This document shows, piece after piece, positions 44,740 through 56,060 of a stretch of 64,000 bases of DNA. The stretch comes from Solidesulfovibrio fructosivorans JJ] (GTDB lineage Bacteria > Desulfobacterota > Desulfovibrionia > Desulfovibrionales > Desulfovibrionaceae). Numbering within the stretch: the first letter of the stretch is position 1; every line of letters starts with the position of its first letter. A program made the translations under genes and the position numbers. The stretch covers positions 62,001 to 126,000 of the forward strand of contig NZ_AECZ01000004.1 in NCBI RefSeq assembly GCF_000179555.1, written 5' to 3'. The notes beneath the pieces are model-generated. The model did no database searches. It was not told where the DNA came from and saw only the letters and a program-made list of their open reading frames with translations.

Positions 44740-46134
44740 TTATCCACAATGTTTCAATTGCTCCCGGACGTTTGTCATCTCCATTGCGCCTTGCTTTTTA
44801 AATTCCCCTCCCGCGTCATCCTGCCCCATGCACTGGAGCAATCCCATGCTCCACAAGCAATCCCCGCAAGGCACCGTCTCGCCATAGCAGTCATTTTCGA
44901 AATCGACGGAATCGATGTCCTCACACGGATAGACGTTGCACCCCGGGCAGTGAGGATACCTTCCCCGCAGGACATCAGCCCGAAACTGCTTATATTCCTT
45001 GTTATTCCATATATCGAATATGGATTTCCGCGACAGGTCACCAAACACGCGTTGCGCCACCTGCTTCCTGCGTCCATACAAATAACAACTGAAGCTTCTC
45101 CACAAAAAGTGACACGGGGAAACCTTTCCATCCCAAGCGATAAACATTCCGCCCTGCTTGACGCCGACGCAGGCATGCGCCGTCAGCGGCCGAAGCGAGG
45201 GAAGGACAAGATGCAGATCGACGGCGGCGGCAACCTCCTCCGCCTCACGAAAGACCTCCTCCGCCTGATGCAGCTTTTCACCGGCAATGAGATTGCCTAT
45301 ATGAAAAGGGATATCATGCTGGCATGCCTGCGTGGAGATGCGTTGCACCAATTCTATCAATCTCTTTTCATCAGGAGTTTTATTGTATTTCCAAAGCGCA
45401 CTGAAATACTGGCTCAGATCGATTCCCCGCTGCTGCGCTCGCAAAAACCAATTCTTATAAAACAACTCCCCGGATGCCGTATTGATCCCAAATATCGGCT
45501 GATCCGCCATGGCGCTGCCAAACGGCAAGATGTGGGAGACGATGAGCCGCGTCACGCCCCGCGACGCGAGCCACCGCACCAACGCGGGAAGCTCAGGCAG
45601 GTTTTCGCGCATGACGACGAATTCCGCTCCGACTTCCAACGCCCTTCCCTTTTTTTCCTTCCGCACCATGGACAGGGTTTGCAGAGCCCGTTCCACGCGA
45701 CCGATGCTTCCCCCGCTCCGGACAACCCGGAACAACTCCGGAGAAGTCGCATCCACGGAAAGAAATATTCTGTCCAATCCGGCCGCAACGAGAGAACGCG
45801 CCCTCGCCGCGTCGAGAAGATGCCCATTGGTTTGAAACCCGACCCAGCTTGCGGCGGGCATGGATTTCTTGGCCGCCCGGATAAAGTCCTCAAGGTTGGG
45901 ATGCAGAAGCGGTTCGCCGATGCCATTTAAGATCAGGGCATCGAGAGAGGGAAACGCCCGCCCCAGCGATGCGAAAATCTCGGGAGCCATGTCCCCTTCA
46001 GGACTTTTCTCCGGACCGGAATGTTTCACGCACATCGGGCAATGCAAATTGCACCGGGACGTCACTTCCACGAAGAGGCGGGACGGCTGCGGCAAAAGCG
46101 CGCATTCCAGGCCGGACGGCGGAAAACCAGTCAT
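44740..46134 (-). CDS. Radical SAM/SPASM domain protein
   Basis: A 464-residue enzyme. The CNLHCPMC motif binds the SAM cluster; GIGEPLLHP and the LSVDATSPELF block follow in the barrel. The C-terminal part holds many cysteines (YPHCPGCNVYPCEDID and VPCGDCLWSMGLLQC), the SPASM region for extra Fe-S clusters. Members modify peptides or act as anaerobic sulfatase-type maturases; no precursor peptide gene is visible nearby. Start at MTGFPPSG chosen for length. Confidence 0.85.
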   Translation of the reverse strand: MTGFPPSGLECALLPQPSRLFVEVTSRCNLHCPMCVKHSGPEKSPEGDMAPEIFASLGRAFPSLDALILNGIGEPLLHPNLEDFIRAAKKSMPAASWVGFQTNGHLLDAARARSLVAAGLDRIFLSVDATSPELFRVVRSGGSIGRVERALQTLSMVRKEKKGRALEVGAEFVVMRENLPELPALVRWLASRGVTRLIVSHILPFGSAMADQPIFGINTASGELFYKNWFLRAQQRGIDLSQYFSALWKYNKTPDEKRLIELVQRISTQACQHDIPFHIGNLIAGEKLHQAEEVFREAEEVAAAVDLHLVLPSLRPLTAHACVGVKQGGMFIAWDGKVSPCHFLWRSFSCYLYGRRKQVAQRVFGDLSRKSIFDIWNNKEYKQFRADVLRGRYPHCPGCNVYPCEDIDSVDFENDCYGETVPCGDCLWSMGLLQCMGQDDAGGEFKKQGAMEMTNVREQLKHCG

Positions 46135-46620
46135 GTTCCATCCTGAAGGAGAAGTATTGCCGGGACCGGGAGGCATGGGCCGGACGAGCCCCCAAGGGCG
46201 CTCCGCATCGCTTGCCGCCTCCCCCAACGCCGCGCCAGCCGCGCCAGACGTTGCCCATTCGCATCAATCACGCACGAAGACGTGCCGCACGCGCCAAAAC
46301 GGGCACGGATCATCGGCGTATTGCAGGCCATGCCGCGTTGTCAATGTTCCAAATTCCAGCCGCTTCACCGGGACGGCCTCGGCAGCACTCGCCCCCACCG
46401 CAATCGCAGGAAGGCGGCCCGCCCTTGATCCAGCCGCAAGGAGAGGGGGCAAAGGCGGCGCGCCGCCTGATGGCTTCCGCATGGGGAGCGACTGTTACGC
46501 CAAGTATGTGGCGCGCCGTATCCGGGACTGGCAATACGCGTTCACGCGGCCGTAGCGGCGAAGGCAGCGGGTCATGACGCACACAAATGCGCCTGGCCCG
46601 CCGCCTCCTTGCCGGCCAAT
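46135..46620. other. No supported gene
   Basis: About 490 GC-rich bases between the radical SAM gene and ureG; open frames on both strands show no motif. Possible urease operon end without a clear terminator. Confidence 0.35.
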
Positions 46621-47250
<630 letters not shown>

Positions 47251-47259
47251 ACTCCCTCA

Positions 47260-47946
47260 TTACGACCGGAACAGGCGCACCCGTTGCCCGGCATGCCGCA
47301 ACTGGGCCAGGGCGCGCCCCGGCGCGTTGGCGAAAAAAGGCCCATCCAGACGGGCCAGGGCTTCCTGAACGGCCGCCGCCACCCGTTCGGTCATGGCCGC
47401 CAGAACGCGCTGGCCGGCCGCCTGCCCAAGGGGCACGAGCTTGACGGCGGCCATGGTCTGCCCCTCGGCGAGCACCCAGCCGAACGCGAGCAGCGTTTCG
47501 CGGGTCGTCGCGCCCCAGCCCGCCCCGGCCAGGGCGAAGGCGCAGGCGTAGGTGGCGTCGCCGGCCTCGGCCAGCAGGCGCGCCGCCGACCGGGCCAGGG
47601 CCGCATCGTCCGCAGCGGCCAGTATCCTGGCCAAACTGCCACCGAGCTGCCGCTCCTCGGCCCGGGCCTCGGCGTTGTCCCGCCAGGCAAGAAGTTCCCG
47701 GCTCGTCTCCAGGGCCGCATCCGCGTCCCCGGCCGTCCAGGCGGCGTGCATCCGGGCCAACGCCGGCAGCTCCAGCGAGGCCATGTTCGCCTCGAACACA
47801 CCGGATAGCCACGAGGCAAACGTTGCAGCGTCCCGTACCCAGCCGGCCTCCACAGCCCACTCCAACCCCTGGGAATAGGCAAAGCCACCGATCGGCAAGG
47901 CCGGGCTGGCCAGACGCAACAGGCGCAGCAGGGTTAGGGAATCCAT
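47260..47946 (-). CDS. ureF: Urease accessory protein UreF
   Basis: A 228-residue all-helical protein with SPALPIGGFAYSQGLEWAV near the N-terminus, the UreF hallmark. It acts with UreD and UreG in the apo-urease activation complex. Overlaps ureE by 13 bases. Confidence 0.96.
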   Translation of the reverse strand: MDSLTLLRLLRLASPALPIGGFAYSQGLEWAVEAGWVRDAATFASWLSGVFEANMASLELPALARMHAAWTAGDADAALETSRELLAWRDNAEARAEERQLGGSLARILAAADDAALARSAARLLAEAGDATYACAFALAGAGWGATTRETLLAFGWVLAEGQTMAAVKLVPLGQAAGQRVLAAMTERVAAAVQEALARLDGPFFANAPGRALAQLRHAGQRVRLFRS

Positions 47947-48413
47947 GTTCCCCCTACGCCGCCCACGGCGGCGTCGAAGACGAATACATAGGCCCCGTCC
48001 TCGGGCTCGAAGGGCCCGTGCACTGCCTCCGGCAAAAAACCCAGGCCACGCAGCATGTCGTCGAGCACCGCATCGGTCGGATAGCTGATGCAGCCCGGCT
48101 CGATCATGATGGTGGCATGGCGGTTGCCCAGGTGAAAGGCGGCCCGGGCCAGCAGGACCGGATCACCGCTCCGTACGACGCTTAACGCCTCGTCCGCGGC
48201 CGTGATGACCGCCGACCGGCCGTCCCCGGCGACCACGCGGTCGCCGGCGCGCAGGACCGTTCCCCGGGGTAAAAAGAGCGCCGCTTCGAGGCCGGATTCG
48301 GTCGCCACGCGTTGCCGGGTCTTGCGGCGAGCCTCGTGATCCAGCCGGATGGCCTCGCCCAAAGTCGCTCCCACAGCCTCCCGAGGCGGCAGCACTCGCA
48401 CATATGTCACCAT
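47934..48413 (-). CDS. ureE: Urease accessory protein UreE
   Basis: A 159-residue nickel metallochaperone. The RHATI block (FHLGNRHATIMIEPG) holds the conserved metal-binding His. It lacks the His-rich tail seen in some species, ending GGTWIP. Nickel donor for UreG. Confidence 0.92.
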   Translation of the reverse strand: MVTYVRVLPPREAVGATLGEAIRLDHEARRKTRQRVATESGLEAALFLPRGTVLRAGDRVVAGDGRSAVITAADEALSVVRSGDPVLLARAAFHLGNRHATIMIEPGCISYPTDAVLDDMLRGLGFLPEAVHGPFEPEDGAYVFVFDAAVGGVGGTWIP

Positions 48414-48521
48414 GCGCCTCGCCTCCCCTGCACGGGAGCCCGAAGGGCAAAACCCACCGGCCGCCCAAGCCCTTTCCCGCGCGCGCCCCTGTCCGTACCG
48501 ATCGCCTCCACGCCTTTCCTC

Positions 48522-50225
48522 CTAAAACAGGAAATAGCGCTGGGCCAGGGGCAGGACCTTGGCCGGTTCGCAGACAAGTAGCTCGCCGTCGGCCCGGACC
48601 TGATAGGTCTGGGGATCGACCTCGATGACCGGCAGGGCGTCGTTTAAGACCATGTCCTTCTTGCGCAGCCCTCGGCAGCCGGACACGGCCGACACGGGCT
48701 TGCGCAGCGCGTACCGCTCGCCGACGCCGGCCGCCGCCGCCGCCTTGGACACGAAGGTCACGGACGTATGGGCCAGGGCGTTGGGGAGCGCCCCGAACAT
48801 GGCGCGGTAATGCACGGGCTGGGGCGTGGGGATGGAGGCATTAGGGTCGCCCATGGGCGCGGCGATGATCATGCCGCCCTTGATGACCATATCGGGTTTG
48901 ACGCCGAAAAAGGCCGGATTCCACAGCACGATGTCGGCCAGCTTGCCCGGCTCCAGGGAGCCCACCTCCCCGGCGATGCCATGAGCGATGGCGGGATTGA
49001 TGGTGTACTTGGCCAGATAGCGCCTGGCGCGCAGGTTGTCGTTGCCCCCGGTCTCGCCGGCCAGGGGACCGCGCTGGGCGCGCATCTTGTGGGCGGTCTG
49101 CCAGGTGCGGATGACGACCTCCCCCACCCGGCCCATGGCCTGGGAATCCGAGGCGATCATGCTCATGGCCCCGAGGTCGTGCAGGATGTCCTCGGCGGCG
49201 ATGGTTTCCCGCCGGATGCGCGATTCGGCAAAGGCCACGTCCTCGGGAATGGAGGCGTCCAGGTGGTGGCAGACCATGAGCATGTCGAGATGCTCGTCGA
49301 TGGTGTTGACCGTGTAGGGACGCGTCGGATTGGTGGAGGACGGCAGCACGTTTTCCACGCCGCAGGCCTTGATGATGTCCGGCGCATGGCCGCCGCCCGC
49401 GCCCTCGGTGTGGTAGGCGTGGATGGTGCGGCCCTTGAAGGCGGCCAGGGTGGATTCCACGAAGCCGGATTCGTTGAGGGTGTCGGTATGGATGGCCACC
49501 TGGACGTCCTGGCGCTCGGCCACGGACAGGCAGCAGTCGATGGCGGCCGGGGTGGTGCCCCAGTCCTCGTGGAGCTTGAGCCCCATGGCTCCGGCCGCGA
49601 CCTGTTCGTCCAGGGCCTGGGGCTGGCTGGCGTTGCCCTTGCCCAAAAGGCCGATGTTGACGGGCAGGCTGTCGGCCCCCTGGAGCATCCGGGCCAGATG
49701 CCAGGGCCCGGGGGTGCAGGTGGTGGCGTTGGTGCCGGCGGCGGGCCCGGTGCCCCCGCCGAGCATGGTGGTCACGCCGGCGTAGAGTGCCTCCCAGGCC
49801 TGTTGGGGACAGATGAAGTGGATGTGGCTGTCGATGCCGCCGGGGGTGGCGATGAGGTTCTCGCCGGCGATGATCTCCGTGCCCGGGCCGATGATGATGT
49901 CCACTCCGGGCTGCACGTCGGGATTGCCGGCCTTGCCGATGCCGGCTATGCGGCCGGCCTTGATGCCGATGTCGGCTTTGACCACGCCCCAATGGTCGAG
50001 GATCAGGGCATTGGTGATGACCGTGTCGGCGCACTCGATGTCGGGCCGCTGGCTTTGGCCCATGCCGTCGCGGATGACCTTGCCGCCGCCGAATTTGACC
50101 TCTTCGCCGGGGATGGCGAAATCCTTCTCCACTTCGATGACGAGGTCGGTGTCGGCCAGGCGCACCTTGTCGCCGACGGTCGGGCCGTACATATCGGCAT
50201 AGGCCTGACGGGTGATCTCAGCCAT
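48522..50225 (-). CDS. ureC: Urease subunit alpha
   Basis: A 567-residue catalytic subunit starting [16 protein letters not shown]. Nickel ligands and catalytic residues are visible: SHIHF, carbamylated Lys in [24 protein letters not shown] and the flap motif MVCHHLD. Full length. It overlaps ureB by 8 bases. Hydrolyses urea to ammonia and carbamate in the cytoplasm. Confidence 0.98.
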   Translation of the reverse strand: MAEITRQAYADMYGPTVGDKVRLADTDLVIEVEKDFAIPGEEVKFGGGKVIRDGMGQSQRPDIECADTVITNALILDHWGVVKADIGIKAGRIAGIGKAGNPDVQPGVDIIIGPGTEIIAGENLIATPGGIDSHIHFICPQQAWEALYAGVTTMLGGGTGPAAGTNATTCTPGPWHLARMLQGADSLPVNIGLLGKGNASQPQALDEQVAAGAMGLKLHEDWGTTPAAIDCCLSVAERQDVQVAIHTDTLNESGFVESTLAAFKGRTIHAYHTEGAGGGHAPDIIKACGVENVLPSSTNPTRPYTVNTIDEHLDMLMVCHHLDASIPEDVAFAESRIRRETIAAEDILHDLGAMSMIASDSQAMGRVGEVVIRTWQTAHKMRAQRGPLAGETGGNDNLRARRYLAKYTINPAIAHGIAGEVGSLEPGKLADIVLWNPAFFGVKPDMVIKGGMIIAAPMGDPNASIPTPQPVHYRAMFGALPNALAHTSVTFVSKAAAAAGVGERYALRKPVSAVSGCRGLRKKDMVLNDALPVIEVDPQTYQVRADGELLVCEPAKVLPLAQRYFLF

Positions 50226-50541
50226 GACGCGCCTCCTCCACGGGGCCCATGATCTTGCCGCCGAATCCGTAGACAAGACGGTCGCCGGCATAGGGCACCA
50301 GGGTCACGGTACGGCGCTGGCCGGGCTCGAAGCGCACGGCCGTGCCGGCGGCGATGTCCAGCCGACGGCCCAGGGCGGCCTCGCGGTCGAAGCGCAGTGC
50401 CTCGTTGACCTCGTAAAAATGAAAATGGGACCCGACCTGGACCGGCCGGTCGCCGGCATTTGCCACTTCCACGCGCACGGTCTCCCGCCCGACGTTGAGG
50501 GCGATGGTTCCCGCGGCCACGATCATTTCTCCGGGTATCAA
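50218..50541 (-). CDS. ureB: Urease subunit beta
   Basis: A 107-residue beta subunit: [36 protein letters not shown] and RFEPGQ, the conserved blocks. Separate from UreA, as in most bacteria. Confidence 0.97.
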   Translation of the reverse strand: MIPGEMIVAAGTIALNVGRETVRVEVANAGDRPVQVGSHFHFYEVNEALRFDREAALGRRLDIAAGTAVRFEPGQRRTVTLVPYAGDRLVYGFGGKIMGPVEEARHG

Positions 50542-50564
50542 GGTGAGCCTCCAGACATTCCTGC

Positions 50565-50867
50565 TTACAGAATGGGATTATGGACGGTGACCAGTTTGGT
50601 GCCGTCGGGAAAAGTCGCCTCCACCTGGATTTCGTGGAGCATTTCCGGGACGCCTTCCATGACGTCGTCGCGGCCGAGAATGGTGCGGCCGTATTCCATG
50701 AGCGCGGCGACGGACTGCCCGTCGCGGGCTCCTTCCAGGATGGCGGCGGTGATAAGGGCCACGGCCTCCGGGTGGTTGAGCTGAAGCCCCCTGGCCCGGC
50801 GGCGTTCGGCCACGAGGGCGGCCGTGAAAACGAGCAGTTTGTCTTTTTCGCGTGGCGTCAGGTGCAT
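50565..50867 (-). CDS. ureA: Urease subunit gamma
   Basis: A 100-residue gamma subunit: [27 protein letters not shown] and [20 protein letters not shown]. Standard length. 18 bases after ureD. Confidence 0.97.
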   Translation of the reverse strand: MHLTPREKDKLLVFTAALVAERRRARGLQLNHPEAVALITAAILEGARDGQSVAALMEYGRTILGRDDVMEGVPEMLHEIQVEATFPDGTKLVTVHNPIL

Positions 50868-50885
50868 GATCCCCCTCGCCTGTGG

Positions 50886-51737
50886 TTAGGTGTTCCAGAT
50901 GCGCGGCGGGCACGGAGTCAAACCGGCCACACGCGTACGCCAAAGCGCCCAGGCCGCGCCGAACTGACGTTTGGCCTCCCAGGCGTCCCGTCCGATGTAG
51001 CGCCCAACGAGCAGGCCGTCGCAAACGCCGAAGGCGGCCGGACCGGGGCCGACCGCATCGGCAAGCCAGGCCGCGTCTCCCTCGGGCAGCCCCGCGCCCG
51101 TCGGCGCGGTGGCCCAGAAAAGTCCGCACACCCTGTCGCCGCCAAGCCCCCAGGCGGCGTCGAGCATGTCCGCGCCGCCGTGGAAATGGCAGCGGTCGGC
51201 CAAAAGCGGCCGCCCCTCCCGGACAAGGTGCAGGCCCTGGCCGAAAAAACCCGACGCAAAGCCTTCCCCCGCCGCCGCCAGTCCCAGGCAGCAAATCTCC
51301 CAGCCGGCAAAGGACGCATCGCCGGCAAGCTCGACCAGGGTCTCCTGCCTGGCGCGGGCGGCGTCGTGCACGATGGTTTCCTGGGGCAGCCATTCGAGCG
51401 AAGCGCTGCCGGCCACGGCAAAGCGCTGGTCGATTAAGGACTCTGTCCCGGCCGAGCGGTAGATCTTGGTCGCGGCGGGCGTGGTGACCAGGGCCCGGGC
51501 CCCCGCCTCCACAGCCACCTCGAGGCGCAACCGGTCGCCGCCGACCACCCCGCCCGGCGGGTGCAGCACGTAGACATGGCAAACCTCGGGGCCTTCCGGG
51601 TAAAAGGGGCGCTGCACGCAAAGCGGCCCTTCGTGCCGCCGCCCGGCCAGGACCGTGCGGCCGTCCCGGGCGGCGAAACGCAGGTCGAGCCGGGCCCGCC
51701 AGCACGCGTCGCGCGTCTCGCCAGCATCAGCGCCCAT
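50886..51737 (-). CDS. ureD: Urease accessory protein UreD
   Basis: A 283-residue scaffold for urease maturation. VYVLHPPGGVVGGDRLRLEV and ATKIYRS are family blocks. It sits between urtE (7 bases) and ureA, linking the transport and enzyme halves of the operon. Confidence 0.93.
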   Translation of the reverse strand: MGADAGETRDACWRARLDLRFAARDGRTVLAGRRHEGPLCVQRPFYPEGPEVCHVYVLHPPGGVVGGDRLRLEVAVEAGARALVTTPAATKIYRSAGTESLIDQRFAVAGSASLEWLPQETIVHDAARARQETLVELAGDASFAGWEICCLGLAAAGEGFASGFFGQGLHLVREGRPLLADRCHFHGGADMLDAAWGLGGDRVCGLFWATAPTGAGLPEGDAAWLADAVGPGPAAFGVCDGLLVGRYIGRDAWEAKRQFGAAWALWRTRVAGLTPCPPRIWNT

Positions 51738-51744
51738 ACAATGC

Positions 51745-52440
51745 CTACACCTTGAGATGCTTGTTGATCAGTTCGTCGTCCAGTTCGGCCATGGCTCCCG
51801 AGGCCACGATGCGGCCCTTGTCCATGAGCTGGAAGGTCTTGCCGAGTCGTCGGGCGATGGGGAGTTTCTGCTCCACCCACAGCACGGTCAAGCCCATTTC
51901 CCGGTTGAGCCTGGAGATGACGTCGCAGATATGGCTGATGATGTTTGGCTGGATGCCTTCGGTGGGCTCGTCCAGGATCATGAGCTTGGGATCGCAGGCC
52001 AGGGCCCGGCCGATAGCCAGCTGCTGCTGCTGGCCGCCGGACAGGTCGCCGCCCTGGCGGCCGAGCATGTCCTTTAGGACCGGGAAGAGTTCGAAAATGA
52101 AGGACGGCACGGCGCGCAGGCCGTCGCGGCGGCCGACCAGCCCCACCCGCAGGTTCTCCTCCACGGTCATGCGCGGGAAGATGTCCCGGCCCTGGGGCAC
52201 GTAGCCGATGCCGTTTCGGGCCCGCATGGGCGCCGCAAGCCGGGTGAGGTCCAGGCCGTCGAACAGGATTTTCCCGGAACGCAGGGGCAAAAGCCCCATC
52301 AGCGCCTTGAGCAGCGTGGTCTTGCCCACGCCGTTTCGGCCCATGAGGCACACGCAGTCGCCGGGCTCCAGGGTCAGGTCGACATCCCAGAGGATCTGGC
52401 TGCCGCCGTAGGCCTGGGACAATTTCTCGATACGCAACAC
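51745..52440 (-). CDS. urtE: Urea ABC transporter ATPase UrtE
   Basis: A 231-residue ABC ATPase of the branched-chain amino acid/urea (LivF) type. Walker A GRNGVGKTTLLKAL, signature LSGGQQQQLAIGR, Walker B LMILDEPTEGIQ. One base after urtD. Confidence 0.96.
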   Translation of the reverse strand: MLRIEKLSQAYGGSQILWDVDLTLEPGDCVCLMGRNGVGKTTLLKALMGLLPLRSGKILFDGLDLTRLAAPMRARNGIGYVPQGRDIFPRMTVEENLRVGLVGRRDGLRAVPSFIFELFPVLKDMLGRQGGDLSGGQQQQLAIGRALACDPKLMILDEPTEGIQPNIISHICDVISRLNREMGLTVLWVEQKLPIARRLGKTFQLMDKGRIVASGAMAELDDELINKHLKV

Positions 52441-52441
52441 G

Positions 52442-53233
52442 TCAGGCCCCCAGGTAGACTTCGACCACGCGCGGGTCGTGTTGGACGAAATCCATGTTGC
52501 CCTCGGCCAGCACCCGGCCCTCGTGGAGCACGGTGACGCGCTGGGCGATGGCCCGCACGAATTCCATATCGTGTTCGATGACCACCACCGTGTGCCGGCC
52601 GGCCAGGGATTTGAGCAACGCCACGGACACGTCCAGCTCGTGCGGCGTCATGCCGGCGGCCGGCTCGTCCAGAAGCAGCACCCGGGGGGCCTGCATGAGC
52701 AGCATCCCGATTTCCAACCACTGCTTCTGACCGTGGGACAGGAGCCCAGCCGGACGACGGCGCTCGGCGGCAAGGCCGATGGTCTCCAGGGTCTCGTCGG
52801 TGGCCTCGCGCAGCGCCTTGGTCTTTTTGGCGAAAAGCGTGGGGCGCACCCCCTTGTCGCAGGCGAAGGCCAGCTCCAGGTTTTCGTCGAGGGTGAGGTT
52901 TTCGAAGACCGTGGGCTTTTGAAACTTGCGCCCCACGCCCATGCGGGCGATTTCCCATTCACTTAGATCCGTGAGCACTAGATTCTGCCCCAGCACCACC
53001 CGGCCGGCCGTGGGCCTGGTCTTGCCGGTGATGATATCGAGCAGGGTGGTCTTGCCGGCCCCGTTGGGACCGATGATGCAGTGCAGGCACCCCTCGTCCA
53101 CGCACAGCGACAGGTCGGTCAGGGCGTTAAAGCCGTCGAAGCTGACGCTGACGTTTTCCACGTACAAAATGACGCCCGAATCCGAAACCACCGCCTCGGG
53201 CTTGGCGTAACTGGCCGAGCTGACGCTTTTCAT
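52442..53233 (-). CDS. urtD: Urea ABC transporter ATPase UrtD
   Basis: A 263-residue LivG-type ATPase. Walker A GPNGAGKTTLLDII, signature LLSHGQKQWLEIG, Walker B VLLLDEPAAGMT. The SHGQKQWLE form of the signature is typical of UrtD. ATGA overlap with urtC. Confidence 0.96.
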   Translation of the reverse strand: MKSVSSASYAKPEAVVSDSGVILYVENVSVSFDGFNALTDLSLCVDEGCLHCIIGPNGAGKTTLLDIITGKTRPTAGRVVLGQNLVLTDLSEWEIARMGVGRKFQKPTVFENLTLDENLELAFACDKGVRPTLFAKKTKALREATDETLETIGLAAERRRPAGLLSHGQKQWLEIGMLLMQAPRVLLLDEPAAGMTPHELDVSVALLKSLAGRHTVVVIEHDMEFVRAIAQRVTVLHEGRVLAEGNMDFVQHDPRVVEVYLGA

Positions 53234-54366
53234 GCCCTGGCCTCCTCACCGGAAGCGGCGTCGCCGCCCCCGTCATCGACGGGCTTTTTACGCCCGGCCG
53301 TCAAAAGCCCCAGCAGGCCGCGCGGCAAAAAGAGCGTGGCCAAAATGAAGATGGCGCTCAGCACGAACAGCCACAAATCCGGGGCCACGGCCGTGAAAAT
53401 GCTCTTGGCCCCGTTGACGGCGAACGCGCCAAGAAGCGGTCCGGCAAGGGTTCCCCGGCCGCCGAGGGCCACCCATATGGCGATTTCGATGGAGTTGGCC
53501 GGGGCCATCTCGCTGGGGTTGATGATGCCGACCTGGGGCACGTAGAGCGCCCCGGCCACGGCGCACATGAAGGCCGAGAGCGTCCAGACGAAGAGCTTGT
53601 AGCGCAGGGGATCGTAGCCGAGAAACATCACCCGGGACTCGGCGTCGCGCACGGCGGTCAGCACCCGGCCGAGCTTGGAGGCTGTCACCGCCCGGCACAG
53701 CAGGTAAAAAAGCAGCAACACCAGCCCCGAACAGAGGAAAAGCCCGGTCTTGGTGGCCGGCTCGGCCAGGGAAAAGCCGAGCAGCCGCTTGAAGTCGGTC
53801 AGGCCGTTGTTGCCGCCGAACCCGGTGTTGTTGCGGAAAAAAAGCAACATGGCCGCATAGGTGAGCGCCTGGGTGATGATCGAGAAGTACACGCCCTTGA
53901 TGCGCGAACGAAAGGCGAAAAAGCCGAAGACAAACGCCAGAAGGGCCGGGACGATCAAAATGACCAGCAAGGCGAACCAGAAATGGTCAAAGCCGAGCCA
54001 GAACCAGGGCAACTCCTTCCAGTCCAAAAAGACCATGAAGTCCGGAAGCTTCGAGCGGTAGACACCCTCCCCGGCCATGGCCCGCATAAGATACATGCCC
54101 ATGGCGTAGCCGCCGAGGGCGAAAAAGAGGGCATGGCCGAGGCTCAGGATGCCGGTATAGCCCCAGACGAGATCGAGGGCCAAAGCCAGGATGGCGAAAC
54201 ACAGGAATTTTCCCAGAAGCTGGACCATATAGTTGGGCAGGTGCAGCGCCGCGCCTTCCGGCACGGCGAGATTGAGCACCGGCGCGACCACGAAGACCAG
54301 CGCCGCCAGGACGAAAGTGACGGTCCAGGCCGTACGGGACTGCAGATTCCACAATTGGCGAAACAT
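53230..54366 (-). CDS. urtC: Urea ABC transporter permease UrtC
   Basis: A 378-residue LivM-type permease starting MFRQLWNLQ; about ten membrane helices with ALDLVWGYTGILSLGHALFF and YLLCRAVTASKLGRVL blocks. 16 bases after urtB. Confidence 0.95.
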   Translation of the reverse strand: MFRQLWNLQSRTAWTVTFVLAALVFVVAPVLNLAVPEGAALHLPNYMVQLLGKFLCFAILALALDLVWGYTGILSLGHALFFALGGYAMGMYLMRAMAGEGVYRSKLPDFMVFLDWKELPWFWLGFDHFWFALLVILIVPALLAFVFGFFAFRSRIKGVYFSIITQALTYAAMLLFFRNNTGFGGNNGLTDFKRLLGFSLAEPATKTGLFLCSGLVLLLFYLLCRAVTASKLGRVLTAVRDAESRVMFLGYDPLRYKLFVWTLSAFMCAVAGALYVPQVGIINPSEMAPANSIEIAIWVALGGRGTLAGPLLGAFAVNGAKSIFTAVAPDLWLFVLSAIFILATLFLPRGLLGLLTAGRKKPVDDGGGDAASGEEARA

Positions 54367-54382
54367 GAAAGGCTCCTTGGGC

Positions 54383-55999
54383 TCAGTCCGAAGCGCGGCC
54401 CTTGAAGGCGAAAAGCCCCTGGGGACGTTTCTGGATGAAGACGATGACAAGCGCCAGGACGATGATCTTACCGAGCACCGCGCCCATGAAGGGTTCAAGC
54501 GCCTTGTTGATGACGCCAAGGCCCAAGGCCCCGACCACGGTGCCGATGAGCTTGCCCACGCCGCCAAGGACCACCACCATGAAGGAATCCACGATGTAGC
54601 CCTGGCCGAGCTCGGGTCCGACGTTGCCGACCTGGGTAAGCGCCAGCCCGCCCAGCCCGGCGATGCCGGAGCCCAGGGCGAAGGTCCACATGTCGATCTT
54701 CCAGGTGTAGATGCCCATGGCCTTGGCCGTGTCGCGATCCTGGGTCACGGCCCGCACCTGCAGGCCGAGCGTCGTGCGGTTGAGCAAAAACCAGCACAAA
54801 AAGACCACAAAGGCCGTAAAAACGATGATGGCCAGCCGATTGTAGGTCAGGGTCAGGCCGGAAACGACCTCCAGGCCGCCGGAAAGCCAGGAGGGATTTT
54901 GCACCTCCACGTTTTGCGCTCCGAAAAGGAGGCGCACGGTCTGGATCAGGCCCAGGCTGATGCCCCAGGTGGCGAGCAGGGTTTCCAGTGGGCGCTTGTA
55001 GAGAAACCGGATGATGCAGCGTTCCAGGGCCATGCCCACCAAAAACGGCACGGCAAAGGAAAAGGGAATGGCCGCCAGCAGGTAATAATCCACTGCGCCC
55101 GGAAAATAGGCCCGAAAGGACTGCTGCACCATATAGGTGGCGTAGGCCCCGAGCATGAGCATCTCGCCGTGGGCCATGTTGATCACGCCCATCAGCCCGA
55201 AGGTGATGGCGAGTCCCAGGGACGTCAGCAGCAAGACGCTGCCGAGGCTCACCCCGAAAAAGAGGTCCCCGAGCCGGCTGACCACGACGGCCTTGCGCTG
55301 CAGAGAGCTCAGGGCGTCCTTGGCGGCTTGGCGCACCCGCGGGTCGGCCGCGCCCGGATCGTCCTTGGCGGCCAACAGCTGGCGCAGGTTGGAAATAAGC
55401 GAGGTGTCGCCGGAATCGCTGATGATGCCGATCGCCCGCAGCTTGCGGGCCGGATCGGGACTACCCAGGTTGATTTGCGCCACGATCGTGCGCAACGCCG
55501 CCTTGACCTGGGAATCCTTTTCCTTGGCCAGGGCCGCCTCGACGGAGACCAACTGCGATTCGGACGGCGACGACTGCAACTCCTGGGCGGCGGCCAGCCG
55601 GACCGCCGGATCATGGTCGGCCAGATTGATCTGGGCGACGGCCTTCTTGACGGCGAGGCGCACGCGGTTGTTGACGAGCGGCGGCTCCACCTGGTCCACG
55701 CCAGGCACGGCCAGCCCGGAAGCCAGGTCCACGGCCTGCCCGCCCTCTTCCCCGGGCAGCATGACGCAACGGCCCTCGGCGTCGGTCCCGACGCGGTAGT
55801 CGAGCAGCGCGCGCAGCACGGCCGCGTCCCGGGGCGCGCCCGATGCGCCGAGCCTATCCACGGCCGCGACAAGCTCGGTGCGGCTGCCGGCGCACAGCCC
55901 GGACAATCCCGGAGCTTTGGCCCCCTGCCCCCGCGCGGCCGGGGCGACCGCGGCCAAAAGGACAACAACCACGGTCAATTGCGAGAAAAAGCGCAACAT
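54383..55999 (-). CDS. urtB: Urea ABC transporter permease UrtB
   Basis: A 538-residue permease with a cleavable signal, a periplasmic helical-repeat domain of about 220 residues (DPAVRLAAAQEL, SPDPARKLRAIG repeats) and a LivH-type membrane part (GVINMAHGEMLMLGAYATY). The long N-terminal domain is characteristic of UrtB as opposed to LivH. Confidence 0.95.
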   Translation of the reverse strand: MLRFFSQLTVVVVLLAAVAPAARGQGAKAPGLSGLCAGSRTELVAAVDRLGASGAPRDAAVLRALLDYRVGTDAEGRCVMLPGEEGGQAVDLASGLAVPGVDQVEPPLVNNRVRLAVKKAVAQINLADHDPAVRLAAAQELQSSPSESQLVSVEAALAKEKDSQVKAALRTIVAQINLGSPDPARKLRAIGIISDSGDTSLISNLRQLLAAKDDPGAADPRVRQAAKDALSSLQRKAVVVSRLGDLFFGVSLGSVLLLTSLGLAITFGLMGVINMAHGEMLMLGAYATYMVQQSFRAYFPGAVDYYLLAAIPFSFAVPFLVGMALERCIIRFLYKRPLETLLATWGISLGLIQTVRLLFGAQNVEVQNPSWLSGGLEVVSGLTLTYNRLAIIVFTAFVVFLCWFLLNRTTLGLQVRAVTQDRDTAKAMGIYTWKIDMWTFALGSGIAGLGGLALTQVGNVGPELGQGYIVDSFMVVVLGGVGKLIGTVVGALGLGVINKALEPFMGAVLGKIIVLALVIVFIQKRPQGLFAFKGRASD

Positions 56000-56060
56000 A
56001 AGCTCATTCCGGGAGCGGCGCCCGCGTATGGACGCCGCTCCGCTTCCGGTTCATTCACGT

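Noticed and set aside
46264-46582. Minus-strand frames before ureG
   Set aside because: Several overlapping frames of similar length and no motif; no support for any one.
48768-50252. Long plus-strand open frame of 494 codons opposite ureC
   Set aside because: Shadow of a GC-rich gene on the other strand; His/Gly/Asp-rich composition without motif.
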